The notes under the pieces are model-generated. The model was not told the DNA's origin. It saw nothing but the letters and a program-made list of their open reading frames with translations, and made no database searches. The translations under genes were made by a program, and so were the position numbers. A stretch of 18,542 nucleotides of DNA from an uncultured Bacilli bacterium (GTDB lineage Bacteria; Bacillota_I; Bacilli_A; RF39; UBA660): positions 1-18,542 of the forward strand of contig CANROQ010000005.1 of the NCBI GenBank assembly GCA_947632295.1, written 5' to 3'. Shown one piece after another: positions 1 through 6,151 of the stretch (the stretch's first letter is position 1; each line of letters starts with the position of its first letter).

Positions 1-909
1 ATAATAGGTGGTTTCTTATTATATCTATTGTTTTATGGTGCATATAAAAAAGGCGCAAAAAACTGGATTGAAATTTACGGTATTCAATTTCAACCTAGTG
101 AATTTGCTAAACCAGTTTTAATTGTTTTTTTAGCAGTTCTTTTTGAAAAATTTTATAAAAAGTTGCGAACTAAAGGTATCAATCATTTTAATATGATTAG
201 TTTAATTCTATTTGTTGGTGTTGCTTTTCCTATCATAATTTTTGCTCAAAAAGATTTTGGAACCATGTTAATTCTTTTAACGATTTTTGGTATTATGTTT
301 TTAGTAAGTCCTATTCTCCGCTTAGATAAACTGAAAACGATAGGTATATTATTAGTGGCCGGTTTAATTTTTGTCGTGATGGTTGTTGCTAGAACAGGTA
401 GTTTTTTTACGGAAGAACAGTGGTCACGTTTTAATTATTTTAATCCTTGCAATAATTATGAGGAAGGTGGTTACCAAGTTTGTAATGCCTTTATTGCGAT
501 AAATAATGGTGGATTAAAAGGATTAGGTATTGGAAAAAGTAAACAAAAATATTCTTATATCGATGAACCTCATACCGATTCTATTTTTGCGATTTTTGTT
601 GAGGAATGGGGACTTATTGCTGCTTTTGTAATTTTAGTTTGTTATGCATTAGTATTGGGTCGGGTTTTAACGATTTCAAGTCGGGCTAATACGATAAGGG
701 GTAGGTATATTGCGCTAGGTGTAGCAATTTACATTTTTATCCATATTTTCTTAAATCTTGGAGGATTATTTGGAGTAATTCCTCTAACTGGTGTTCCTTT
801 ACCATTTTTAAGTTATGGTGGTTCATTTACAATTTGTTTAATGTGTTCACTTACTATGGTACAAAGAATTAATATCGAAACAAAACTTAGTCATGATAAT
901 TCAATTTAA
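1..909 (+). CDS. SEDS-family peptidoglycan polymerase (FtsW/RodA/SpoVE), 5'-partial
   Basis: Polytopic glycosyltransferase of the SEDS family, which polymerises lipid II into glycan strands at the membrane together with a class B PBP. The reading frame is open to the first base, so the gene starts upstream; the TTG at 28 is internal, not a start. Family marks are QPSEFAK near the visible N-terminus, EPHTDSIFAIFVEEWG, whose HTD Asp matches the catalytic Asp of the family, and a C-terminal GVPLPFLSYGGS. Several hydrophobic segments alternate with short loops. The large extracytoplasmic loop has two Cys residues close together (NPC...YQVCNA), which could form a disulfide. Which member it is (elongation RodA, division FtsW or sporulation SpoVE) cannot be decided from this fragment. 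It ends in a strong terminator directly after the stop codon. Confidence 0.93.
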   Translation: MIGGFLLYLLFYGAYKKGAKNWIEIYGIQFQPSEFAKPVLIVFLAVLFEKFYKKLRTKGINHFNMISLILFVGVAFPIIIFAQKDFGTMLILLTIFGIMFLVSPILRLDKLKTIGILLVAGLIFVVMVVARTGSFFTEEQWSRFNYFNPCNNYEEGGYQVCNAFIAINNGGLKGLGIGKSKQKYSYIDEPHTDSIFAIFVEEWGLIAAFVILVCYALVLGRVLTISSRANTIRGRYIALGVAIYIFIHIFLNLGGLFGVIPLTGVPLPFLSYGGSFTICLMCSLTMVQRINIETKLSHDNSI

Positions 910-939
910 AATATTTCTATTTTTAGAGATATTTTTTTT
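908..939 (+). terminator. Rho-independent terminator of the SEDS gene
   Basis: An 11-bp stem, AAAATATTTCT (908-918) with AGAGATATTTT (925-935), including one T-G pair, has a 6-nt loop and an 8-T run at 932-939. It begins inside the TAA stop codon of the SEDS gene. Confidence 0.85.
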
Positions 940-950
940 ACCATAATTTT
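935..950 (+). repeat. 16-bp direct repeat, left copy
   Basis: TTTTTACCATAATTTT occurs here, overlapping the T-tract of the terminator, and again exactly at 3675-3690 after the pilin gene. The two copies bracket the pilin/Rpn block. This could mark an insertion boundary or be chance similarity in AT-rich DNA. Confidence 0.5.
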
Positions 951-976
951 TTTGATGATTGTATTGAAATATAAAT

Positions 977-1291
977 ATGTTAAATAATTTTGATGCAAAG
1001 TTATCGTGGTATTTGTTGGATAAAGATCTAGCGGATTGTAATTACTCTGGCAATTGTAGCAAAGGTCAAAATAAATATTCTCGGTTATTTGATAATAATG
1101 CACAATGTAAAAGATATGGTTGCAACATTGAACAGGATGGTACTCGAGAACATAGAATTTTGATAAATGATATTGATGGATTAAATTATTGGGTTATTCA
1201 TGCATATGAAATTTTATGGAATGATAAAATTGTAAATACTTATGGTATTCGTCCGGTTATAACCATACCTAAATCATTAATAGAAAATTAA
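977..1291 (+). pseudogene. 5'-truncated C-terminal domain of a pilin-like adhesin
   Basis: The 104 codons correspond to the C-terminal domain of the full pilin-like gene at 2458-3567. Both share a Cys-rich stretch (GNCS...CKRYGC here, SSCKDSGC...CKEDYGC there), a following YW/VW segment and a nearly identical end (RPVITIPKSLI-E/K-N). The last 42 nt match at 38 positions. The N-terminal type IV prepilin signal and stalk are missing, there is no Shine-Dalgarno before the ATG at 977, and an in-frame TGA stands at 965-967. I read it as a truncated gene copy or silent cassette that is probably not translated. The RPVxxI ending resembles C-type-lectin-like/DUF6273-type domains, which is inference only. 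It keeps an intact stop codon and its own terminator. Confidence 0.7.
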
Positions 1292-1294
1292 TTT

Positions 1295-1321
1295 AATTGC
1301 AATATTTTTGCAATTTTTTTT
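1295..1321 (+). terminator. Rho-independent terminator after the pilin fragment
   Basis: A perfect 8-bp stem, AATTGCAA (1295-1302) with TTGCAATT (1308-1315), has a 5-nt loop and a T-run to 1321. Confidence 0.8.
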
Positions 1322-1339
1322 GATTTTAAGAAGGATTTA

Positions 1340-1396
1340 AAAAAATTATTTAATATGATATATATAGATAGTTAGAAAGGAGTAAGAAATTATATA
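1340..1396 (+). other. Orphan leader with pilin-type ribosome binding site and no gene
   Basis: GTTAGAAAGGA-GTAAGAAAT at 1371-1390 closely matches the leader just before the pilin ATG (GGTAGAAAGGAAGTAAAAAAAT, ending at 2456). No start codon follows: where the pilin gene has ATG, this copy reads into AT-rich DNA with an early stop. It may be the decayed 5' end of another pilin gene. The rest of the 194-base gap 1292-1485 holds a terminator at its start and the Rpn promoter at its end. Confidence 0.4.
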
Positions 1397-1440
1397 TTAA
1401 AATAATATAAATATACTATCCATTAATGTATTAAAATAAC

Positions 1441-1469
1441 TTGCAAAAGATTTAAAAATAATATATAAT
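1441..1469 (+). promoter_or_regulatory. Promoter of the Rpn-family gene
   Basis: TTGCAA (1441-1446), a 17-nt spacer and a consensus TATAAT (1464-1469). The predicted transcription start near 1476 lies only about 10 nt before the ATG at 1486. There is no Shine-Dalgarno between them, so the mRNA would be nearly leaderless. Confidence 0.7.
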
Positions 1470-1485
1470 TTAACTAGTAGTTAAT

Positions 1486-2334
1486 ATGTCGAAATTTTAC
1501 AATTTAATGAATGATCATTTGTTTAAAAGAATATTCACTGAAGAAAAATATTTAAAAATCTTATTAAAATCATTTTTTAATGTCAATGCCGAGAAAATTA
1601 CCTATTTAAATTCAGAGTTAGTAGTTAGTCATAAACAAGCAAAAGTAGGTGTAGTCGATTTATTATTAGAAATAGATGGTAATCAAGTAATTTTAGAGTT
1701 ACAAAACATAAATGAACATAATTTTGATAAGCGATTATTATATTATTCATCAGGTGTTATATATACACGTTGTTTAGGACAAGGAGATGATTATACATAT
1801 TTAAAAAAAATAAAAGTATATGCGATATTAAATTATGCTTTATTTGATGATAGTGATGATGCAGGAGTTTATTTAACTCGAAAAAATCAAATCTTTAGTG
1901 AAAATTTAGAATATAAAATATTCGATTTAACAAAAATAGATGAAAATAACAAAAACAGTAGAAATTATGAATTAGTTAATTTATTTAAAACATCTAATTT
2001 AAATAAATTAAAAGAAATAATAAAAACCAAAGAATGTAGAGAAATATTAGAAAAAATGGAAATATATAATAAAAGCGAGGAGGAATATCAAAAAATGGAT
2101 GAAATATATCAAAAAATGTTAAATGAAAAATTAGATTATACTTCAATTTACAAAGGAGGAGTGGATGCTGGATTTAATCAAGGTAAGGCTTTGGGGCTAA
2201 GTGAAGGAATTTCACAAGGTGAAAAAAATAAAACAATTTCTATTGCAAAAAATATGTTAAAAGAAAATGTCGATGTTTCTTTAATATCTAAATATACAAA
2301 TTTATCAATCAAAGAAATAAATTCTTTAAGATAA
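1486..2334 (+). CDS. Rpn/PD-(D/E)XK nuclease-family putative transposase
   Basis: The 282-aa protein fits the Rpn family (recombination-promoting nuclease, often named PD-(D/E)XK nuclease family transposase). These are DNA endonucleases reported to promote RecA-independent recombination, and they spread as multicopy families in low-GC gut bacteria. The N-terminus (MSKFYNLMNDHLFKRIF) is typical. The catalytic core is visible as VVDLLLEIDG with D58, then VILELQN with E71 and Q73 (the E-x-Q variant of E-x-K). The C-terminal half is Lys/Glu-rich with a GxxxG-like repeat near 230-245 and a family-typical ending (MLKENVDVSLISKYTNLSIKEI). No Shine-Dalgarno precedes the start. It lies between a pilin fragment and an intact pilin gene, consistent with a role in rearranging the block. 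I see no terminal inverted repeats. Confidence 0.87.
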   Translation: MSKFYNLMNDHLFKRIFTEEKYLKILLKSFFNVNAEKITYLNSELVVSHKQAKVGVVDLLLEIDGNQVILELQNINEHNFDKRLLYYSSGVIYTRCLGQGDDYTYLKKIKVYAILNYALFDDSDDAGVYLTRKNQIFSENLEYKIFDLTKIDENNKNSRNYELVNLFKTSNLNKLKEIIKTKECREILEKMEIYNKSEEEYQKMDEIYQKMLNEKLDYTSIYKGGVDAGFNQGKALGLSEGISQGEKNKTISIAKNMLKENVDVSLISKYTNLSIKEINSLR

Positions 2335-2351
2335 AGTAGATAAATCGAATT

Positions 2352-2388
2352 AAAAATTATAATGAAATAAACTCATTATAATTTTTTT
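2352..2388 (+). terminator. Rho-independent terminator of the Rpn-family gene
   Basis: A perfect 14-bp stem, AAAAATTATAATGA (2352-2365) with TCATTATAATTTTT (2373-2386), has a 7-nt loop and a T-run. Confidence 0.85.
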
Positions 2389-2397
2389 GATGGGGTA

Positions 2398-2426
2398 TTG
2401 CAAAGTAAAAGTAAGTATGTTACAAT
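2398..2426 (+). promoter_or_regulatory. Promoter of the pilin-like gene
   Basis: TTGCAA (2398-2403), a 17-nt spacer and TACAAT (2421-2426). The Shine-Dalgarno AAAGGAAG (2443-2450) precedes the ATG at 2458 by 7 nt. The -35 box is the same TTGCAA as in the Rpn promoter. Confidence 0.7.
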
Positions 2427-2457
2427 AAATAATGTAAGGTAGAAAGGAAGTAAAAAA

Positions 2458-3567
2458 ATGAAAAAGAGAAATGGCTTTACATTAATAGAATTATTAGCAG
2501 TAATAGTAATATTAGCGGTAATTGCGTTAATAGCAGTACCAAGAATAATCAAATTATTAGACCAAGCAAGATTAAGTGCCGCTGAAGATTCAACAATGGG
2601 AATAGTTGAAGCAGCCGAAAGTTATATTGCTAATTTTATGTTGCAAAATCATGGTACAATACCGAGCGAAGATTTAGAATTTAGTTGTAATAGTAGTGAA
2701 GGATGTAAATTAATAACTGAACTAGAAAGTTATGATATAACAAATTTAGACAAATTAAATTATAAAGGAAAAAAAGTAAGTAGTGGAAATATAACCATAA
2801 GTAATGGTGGAAATAATATAATAACAACAAATTTAGAGGTAAATGGCTATATATGTGGTTATATAGGTGGAATAAGTGAATGTATTGAAAAAAGTGATGA
2901 AGTAAAAGAAAGTGGTACAATAGTATACTTTAATCCCGAAACTGGTATGCAATGTGATGATGATTATAGTGAAGAAAATAGTGATACTGAAAATAAAACA
3001 GGTTGCATGAAATGGTATATCTATAATGATTCAAGTGATAGTATGGCTTATAATTTATTATTAGATCATAATACAACAGCAATTGTTCCTTGGAATTCAC
3101 AAAATAATAATAAAGATGCAAGTGAGATTAATGCTAAATTAAGAGAAGATACAAAAAGTTGGCAAGATAATTTAAATGCAAGATTAATAACTGCTGATGA
3201 AGTAGCACAAATAGTTGGTAAAGATGATTTTGTTTCAAATATCAGTGATGAAAATCAATGGTTTTATTTTCAAGATTTAAGTCAAATTACTGAAACAGGA
3301 GAAGGAAGTTCATGTAAAGACAGTGGTTGTAAATATGCATGGTTATATGATAGAACAAATTATACTTGTAAAGAAGATTATGGTTGTGCCAATAATGCAG
3401 TAGGAGCAACTACATATGCTTATTGGACCTCTACTGCTGTTACTAATACTTCTAATAAAGTTTGGTGTATTAGTAGATTTAGTCGTCTACATTTCGATCC
3501 TGTTAATTGCATGTTAATTGGCCTTCGTCCAGTAATAACAATACCTAAATCATTAATAAAAAATTAA
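2458..3567 (+). CDS. Type IV pilin-like surface protein with C-terminal Cys-rich domain
   Basis: The 369-aa protein starts with a class III prepilin signal: a short basic leader, cleavage expected between G6 and F7, Glu at position +5 of the mature protein (E11), and a hydrophobic helix to about residue 33 (FTLIELLAVIVILAVIALIA). A helical stalk follows (LLDQARLSAAEDSTMGIVEAAESYI), then a long Asn/Ser/Asp-rich exported part with several Cys and a C-terminal domain of roughly 180 residues (WNSQ...ITADEVAQIVG...YWTSTAV...VWCISR...GLRPVITIPKS). That last part resembles C-type-lectin-like/DUF6273 adhesive domains in its WTS...GxRP pattern, which is inference. It should be exported, processed by a prepilin peptidase and displayed on the surface. 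No peptidase, assembly ATPase or platform gene is in the window, so it relies on machinery elsewhere. It shares its C-terminus with the fragment at 977-1291. Confidence 0.85.
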   Translation: MKKRNGFTLIELLAVIVILAVIALIAVPRIIKLLDQARLSAAEDSTMGIVEAAESYIANFMLQNHGTIPSEDLEFSCNSSEGCKLITELESYDITNLDKLNYKGKKVSSGNITISNGGNNIITTNLEVNGYICGYIGGISECIEKSDEVKESGTIVYFNPETGMQCDDDYSEENSDTENKTGCMKWYIYNDSSDSMAYNLLLDHNTTAIVPWNSQNNNKDASEINAKLREDTKSWQDNLNARLITADEVAQIVGKDDFVSNISDENQWFYFQDLSQITETGEGSSCKDSGCKYAWLYDRTNYTCKEDYGCANNAVGATTYAYWTSTAVTNTSNKVWCISRFSRLHFDPVNCMLIGLRPVITIPKSLIKN

Positions 3568-3572
3568 AATAT

Positions 3573-3615
3573 AAAATCTAGCGTATAGTTTATTTTTATT
3601 CACTAGATTTTTATT
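3573..3615 (+). terminator. Probable terminator of the pilin-like gene
   Basis: A 9-bp perfect stem, AAAATCTAG (3573-3581) with CTAGATTTT (3603-3611), is followed by TTATTTT. The loop is long (21 nt), so it is weaker than the others. Confidence 0.55.
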
Positions 3616-3674
3616 TTGCAGTAGTTTTATTTACTCTATAAAATTATATAAATTCATAAAAATTAATTTAAAAC

Positions 3675-3690
3675 TTTTTACCATAATTTT
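3675..3690 (+). repeat. 16-bp direct repeat, right copy
   Basis: Exact copy of 935-950 (TTTTTACCATAATTTT). The rest of the gap 3568-3841 is AT-rich. It holds two Shine-Dalgarno-like sites without genes (GGAGGTGG near 3742 and AGAGGTGAT near 3788) and the promoter of the following operon. I see no further gene in it. Confidence 0.5.
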
Positions 3691-3815
3691 ACATAATTTT
3701 ATCAAATTTTAAACACATTTATTTTTTATACTGTAAATAACGGAGGTGGTAGTAGTAGAAAAATATGTTTGAATGAATAATTAAATAAGAGGTGATAAAA
3801 GATAAATATAAATTG

Positions 3816-3836
3816 TGATATACTATAGTTGAGGTG
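3816..3836 (+). promoter_or_regulatory. Extended -10 promoter and RBS of the two-component operon
   Basis: TGATATACT (3816-3824) is an extended -10 box without a clear -35. The Shine-Dalgarno GAGGTG (3831-3836) lies 5 nt before the ATG. If this promoter is used the 5' leader is only about 11 nt, so a start further upstream is also possible. Confidence 0.45.
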
Positions 3837-3841
3837 TAAAT

Positions 3842-4495
3842 ATGTATAATATTTGCTTAGTTGAAGATGAAGAAAATTTAAATCATTTAATTAAATCATA
3901 TTTAGAACGTGAAAATTATTGTGTAAAATCATATTTTAGTGGTAGCGAAGCAATGGAACATATAAACGATAACTTTGATTTGTGGGTCATTGATATTATG
4001 CTTGGTGATTCTATTAGCGGTTACGATATTTTAAAAAAAATAAAAAATGTAAATCCTAATTTACCAGTAATTTTTACTTCTGCTAGAGATCAAGATTTAG
4101 ATAAAATAATTGGTCTAGAATTGGGAAGTGATGATTATGTTACTAAACCTTATTCGCCAAAAGAATTAGTATTGAGAATTAATAATATTATAAAGAGAGT
4201 TTATAATAAGTCCCAAAAAATAGTTTATGAAAATTATGAAGTAGATATTGATAGACGAATTGTTTTGGAAAATTTTCAAGAAATTGAACTTACAACCCTA
4301 GAGTTTGAATTATTAATCTTATTTATTAATAATAAAAATGTATCTTTTAGCCGCAATGATATTTTAAAAAGAGTTTGGGGTGACGATTATTTTGGTAGTG
4401 ATAGGGTCGTCGATGATTTAGTTAGAAGATTAAGAAAAAAAATGCCAAAAATTAAAATTAATACTATTTATGGTTTTGGGTATCGCCTAGTATGA
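3842..4495 (+). CDS. OmpR/PhoB-family response regulator
   Basis: The 217-aa DNA-binding response regulator takes a phosphate from the kinase encoded next to it. The receiver domain (about 1-120) has the acidic pair E8/D9, phospho-acceptor D51 in VIDIML, switch Thr T79 in FTSARD and conserved K102 in TKPYSP. The C-terminal winged helix (about 125-217) has the recognition-helix pattern SDRVVDDLVRRLRKKM and ends in YGFGYRLV, typical of OmpR-type regulators. Length is normal for the family. The gene overlaps the kinase gene by 4 nt (ATGA), so translation is probably coupled. The target genes and signal cannot be told from sequence. Confidence 0.95.
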   Translation: MYNICLVEDEENLNHLIKSYLERENYCVKSYFSGSEAMEHINDNFDLWVIDIMLGDSISGYDILKKIKNVNPNLPVIFTSARDQDLDKIIGLELGSDDYVTKPYSPKELVLRINNIIKRVYNKSQKIVYENYEVDIDRRIVLENFQEIELTTLEFELLILFINNKNVSFSRNDILKRVWGDDYFGSDRVVDDLVRRLRKKMPKIKINTIYGFGYRLV

Positions 4496-5760
4496 GACCA
4501 CTTAAAAATAATTTGTTAAAACAATTAATTACGATTGGTATTATTATTGTTTTAATTATAGCGTTAAGTTTAATAATTTTATTGCCAAAATTGTTATTGC
4601 CAATTTATGAAAAAAATATATATGAATATTTAAAACAACCATTAGAATTAATTGATAACAATATTGATAATAGTAATGTAACATCTGGTGATATAGCGTA
4701 TATTTACGTTAAAAGCAATGGTGAGATTTTAACATCTAAAAATTTTAATCGTATTATAAATACTGATTATAATTTTGTATTAGAAAAAATCGATAAAAAA
4801 TTTGGAAATTTTCGTTATTTAGGAAAACTTTATTATTATTATACAATGTCGATTGATGGCGATTATCGTATTTCTCTTTCAACTAACAATTATATTTTAG
4901 AAATTAGAAAAGATATCATTAAAACGGTGTATCCAATTTTATTTATAACATTATTATTGATATCCGCCCTATTAGTTTTTTGGGCTAGTAATTTAGCACT
5001 TAAGATTCAACATTTAAAAGAAAAAATTGATAATTTAGATAATGATGATTATAAGGATAATTATCATTATGATGTCGATGATGAATTAAAAATTTTATCA
5101 GAAGCAATTGATAATATGAAAATTCACCTAAAACGTGAAGAAGAGTATAAGAACCAAATGTATCAAAATATATCACATGATTTTAAAACACCTATTACAG
5201 TGATAAAATCTTATATAGAGGCTGTTGAAGATGGGGTTGAATCCTCAGAACAGTCGCTTAAAATAATTAAAGAACAAATAAATAAATTAGAAATTAAAGT
5301 ACACTCCTTACTATATTTAAATAAATTAAATTATATAAAAGATTTTAGTGAATATAAAAATTCACAAGTAGATTTATCGCAAATTTTAAAATCATGTATT
5401 GAAAAATTTAAAATACAACGATCTGATATTGAATTTAAAATACGTATTATGGATAAAAACACTATTTTTAATGGAACTGTAGATATGTGGGAAACTATAA
5501 TCGATAATATTTTAAATAATTTTATGCGATATGCAGATAAATTAATTCAAATTACTATAAAAAATGGAAAGATAGTATTTTATAATGATGGACCTAATAT
5601 CGATGAAAATACCTTAAATGATATATTCACTCCTTATACTAAAGGTATTAAAGGTCAGTTTGGTTTAGGATTATCGATTGTGAAAAAAACACTTATGTTA
5701 CTGGGGTATGAAATAATTGTTAAAAATGATAAAAAAGGTGTTAATTTTATTATAAAATAA
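4492..5760 (+). CDS. Membrane sensor histidine kinase
   Basis: The 422-aa kinase has TM1 at about 13-35, an extracytoplasmic sensor of about 110 residues, TM2 at about 146-167 and a short HAMP-like linker. The HisKA helix carries the phospho-accepting H229 (ISHDFKTPITVIKSY). The ATPase domain has an N-box (IIDNILNNFMRYADK), a variant G1 box (NDGPNIDE), an F-box (IFTPYTKG) and a G2 box (GQFGLGLSIVKK). All parts needed for autophosphorylation are present. The NDGP form of G1 is seen in several low-GC kinases and does not suggest inactivity. The sensor region has no recognisable ligand domain. The start overlaps the regulator stop and has only a weak ribosome site, consistent with translational coupling. 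Confidence 0.95.
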   Translation: MRPLKNNLLKQLITIGIIIVLIIALSLIILLPKLLLPIYEKNIYEYLKQPLELIDNNIDNSNVTSGDIAYIYVKSNGEILTSKNFNRIINTDYNFVLEKIDKKFGNFRYLGKLYYYYTMSIDGDYRISLSTNNYILEIRKDIIKTVYPILFITLLLISALLVFWASNLALKIQHLKEKIDNLDNDDYKDNYHYDVDDELKILSEAIDNMKIHLKREEEYKNQMYQNISHDFKTPITVIKSYIEAVEDGVESSEQSLKIIKEQINKLEIKVHSLLYLNKLNYIKDFSEYKNSQVDLSQILKSCIEKFKIQRSDIEFKIRIMDKNTIFNGTVDMWETIIDNILNNFMRYADKLIQITIKNGKIVFYNDGPNIDENTLNDIFTPYTKGIKGQFGLGLSIVKKTLMLLGYEIIVKNDKKGVNFIIK

Positions 5761-5788
5761 AAAAGGTAGAATTATTTCTATCTTTTTT
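5759..5788. terminator. Bidirectional terminator between kinase gene and sspI
   Basis: AAAAAAGGTAGA (5759-5770) pairs with TCTATCTTTTTT (5777-5788) around a 6-nt loop, with one G-T pair. A-runs on one side and T-runs on the other let it work for both convergent genes. It overlaps the stop codons of both. Confidence 0.8.
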
Positions 5789-5990
5789 AAAGGCCTTTTT
5801 TGATATTATTTAGAATATTAGTTTTTTGTTCGTCATTTGAATTATCCCACAAAATTTCAAAAAATACACCTAAACCTGGTAGTGTAATTTCATCATGTTC
5901 CGAAATGGCTTCGACAATTGAATCTTCGATATCTTTAATACTAGAATTTTTAAAATTAGTTTTAATATTATCTCTTATATCTATTTGCAT
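5787..5990 (-). CDS. sspI: Small acid-soluble spore protein SspI
   Basis: The 67-aa protein closely fits SspI of Bacilli, a minor spore-core protein made late in the forespore. The diagnostic core is LPGLGVFFEILW (residues 37-48), preceded by a helical N-terminus with IEDSIVEAIS and followed by a helical end (QKTNILNNIKKGL). Length is close to the roughly 70 aa of Bacillus SspI. On the minus strand a good ribosome site (AAAGGTGAT, plus-strand 5994-6002) precedes the ATG. It is a lone gene, convergent with the two-component operon and divergent from asnB. It is not HU or a ribosomal protein. Its presence implies that the organism, or a recent ancestor, forms endospores. Confidence 0.88.
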   Translation of the reverse strand: MQIDIRDNIKTNFKNSSIKDIEDSIVEAISEHDEITLPGLGVFFEILWDNSNDEQKTNILNNIKKGL

Positions 5991-6008
5991 TTTATCACCT
6001 TTCTAATA

Positions 6009-6038
6009 TATATTGTTTAAAAAAAATAAAAATATTCA
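6009..6038 (-). promoter_or_regulatory. Candidate sigma-G/F-type promoter of sspI
   Basis: Read on the minus strand: TGAATA (plus-strand 6033-6038), a 17-nt spacer and CAATATA (plus-strand 6009-6015). The -35 agrees well with forespore sigma-G promoters; the -10 only partly matches CATACTA. The resulting leader would be very short, so this is tentative. Confidence 0.35.
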
Positions 6039-6098
6039 AAAAAATCAATAATTATTTTAAATATTTTTACATGTAAAATTTATACTATATCTAGAATT

Positions 6099-6145
6099 TT
6101 GAAATGTTGTGTGCTAAAATATATATGTGTTTAACATGGAGGCGG
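6099..6145 (+). promoter_or_regulatory. Candidate promoter and strong RBS of asnB
   Basis: TTGAAA (6099-6104), a 17-nt spacer and TATATG (6122-6127). TATACT at 6081-6086 is an alternative -10. GGAGGCGG (6138-6145) lies 6 nt before the ATG at 6152 and fixes that start. Confidence 0.45.
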
Positions 6146-6151
6146 TTAATC

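Noticed and set aside
28..30. TTG as start of the SEDS gene
   Set aside because: The frame is open to base 1 and continues with hydrophobic residues, and the family has further N-terminal helices, so the gene is cut by the window edge.
906..1103. Minus-strand open frame overlapping the pilin fragment
   Set aside because: It has no ribosome site, its composition is Tyr/Asn/Leu-rich as in antisense shadows, and it runs through a terminator and the fragment.
1292..2457. Terminal inverted repeats of an insertion sequence around the Rpn gene
   Set aside because: The inverted repeats seen at 1295-1315 and 2352-2386 are ordinary terminator hairpins and do not match each other.
5800..6006. Plus-strand open frame opposite sspI
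   Set aside because: It is the antisense of a clear SspI gene that has its own ribosome site and family core motif.
6104..6151. Upstream ATG of asnB giving 16 extra residues
   Set aside because: The enzyme needs Cys directly after the initiator Met; ATG 6152 gives this and has GGAGGCGG in front.
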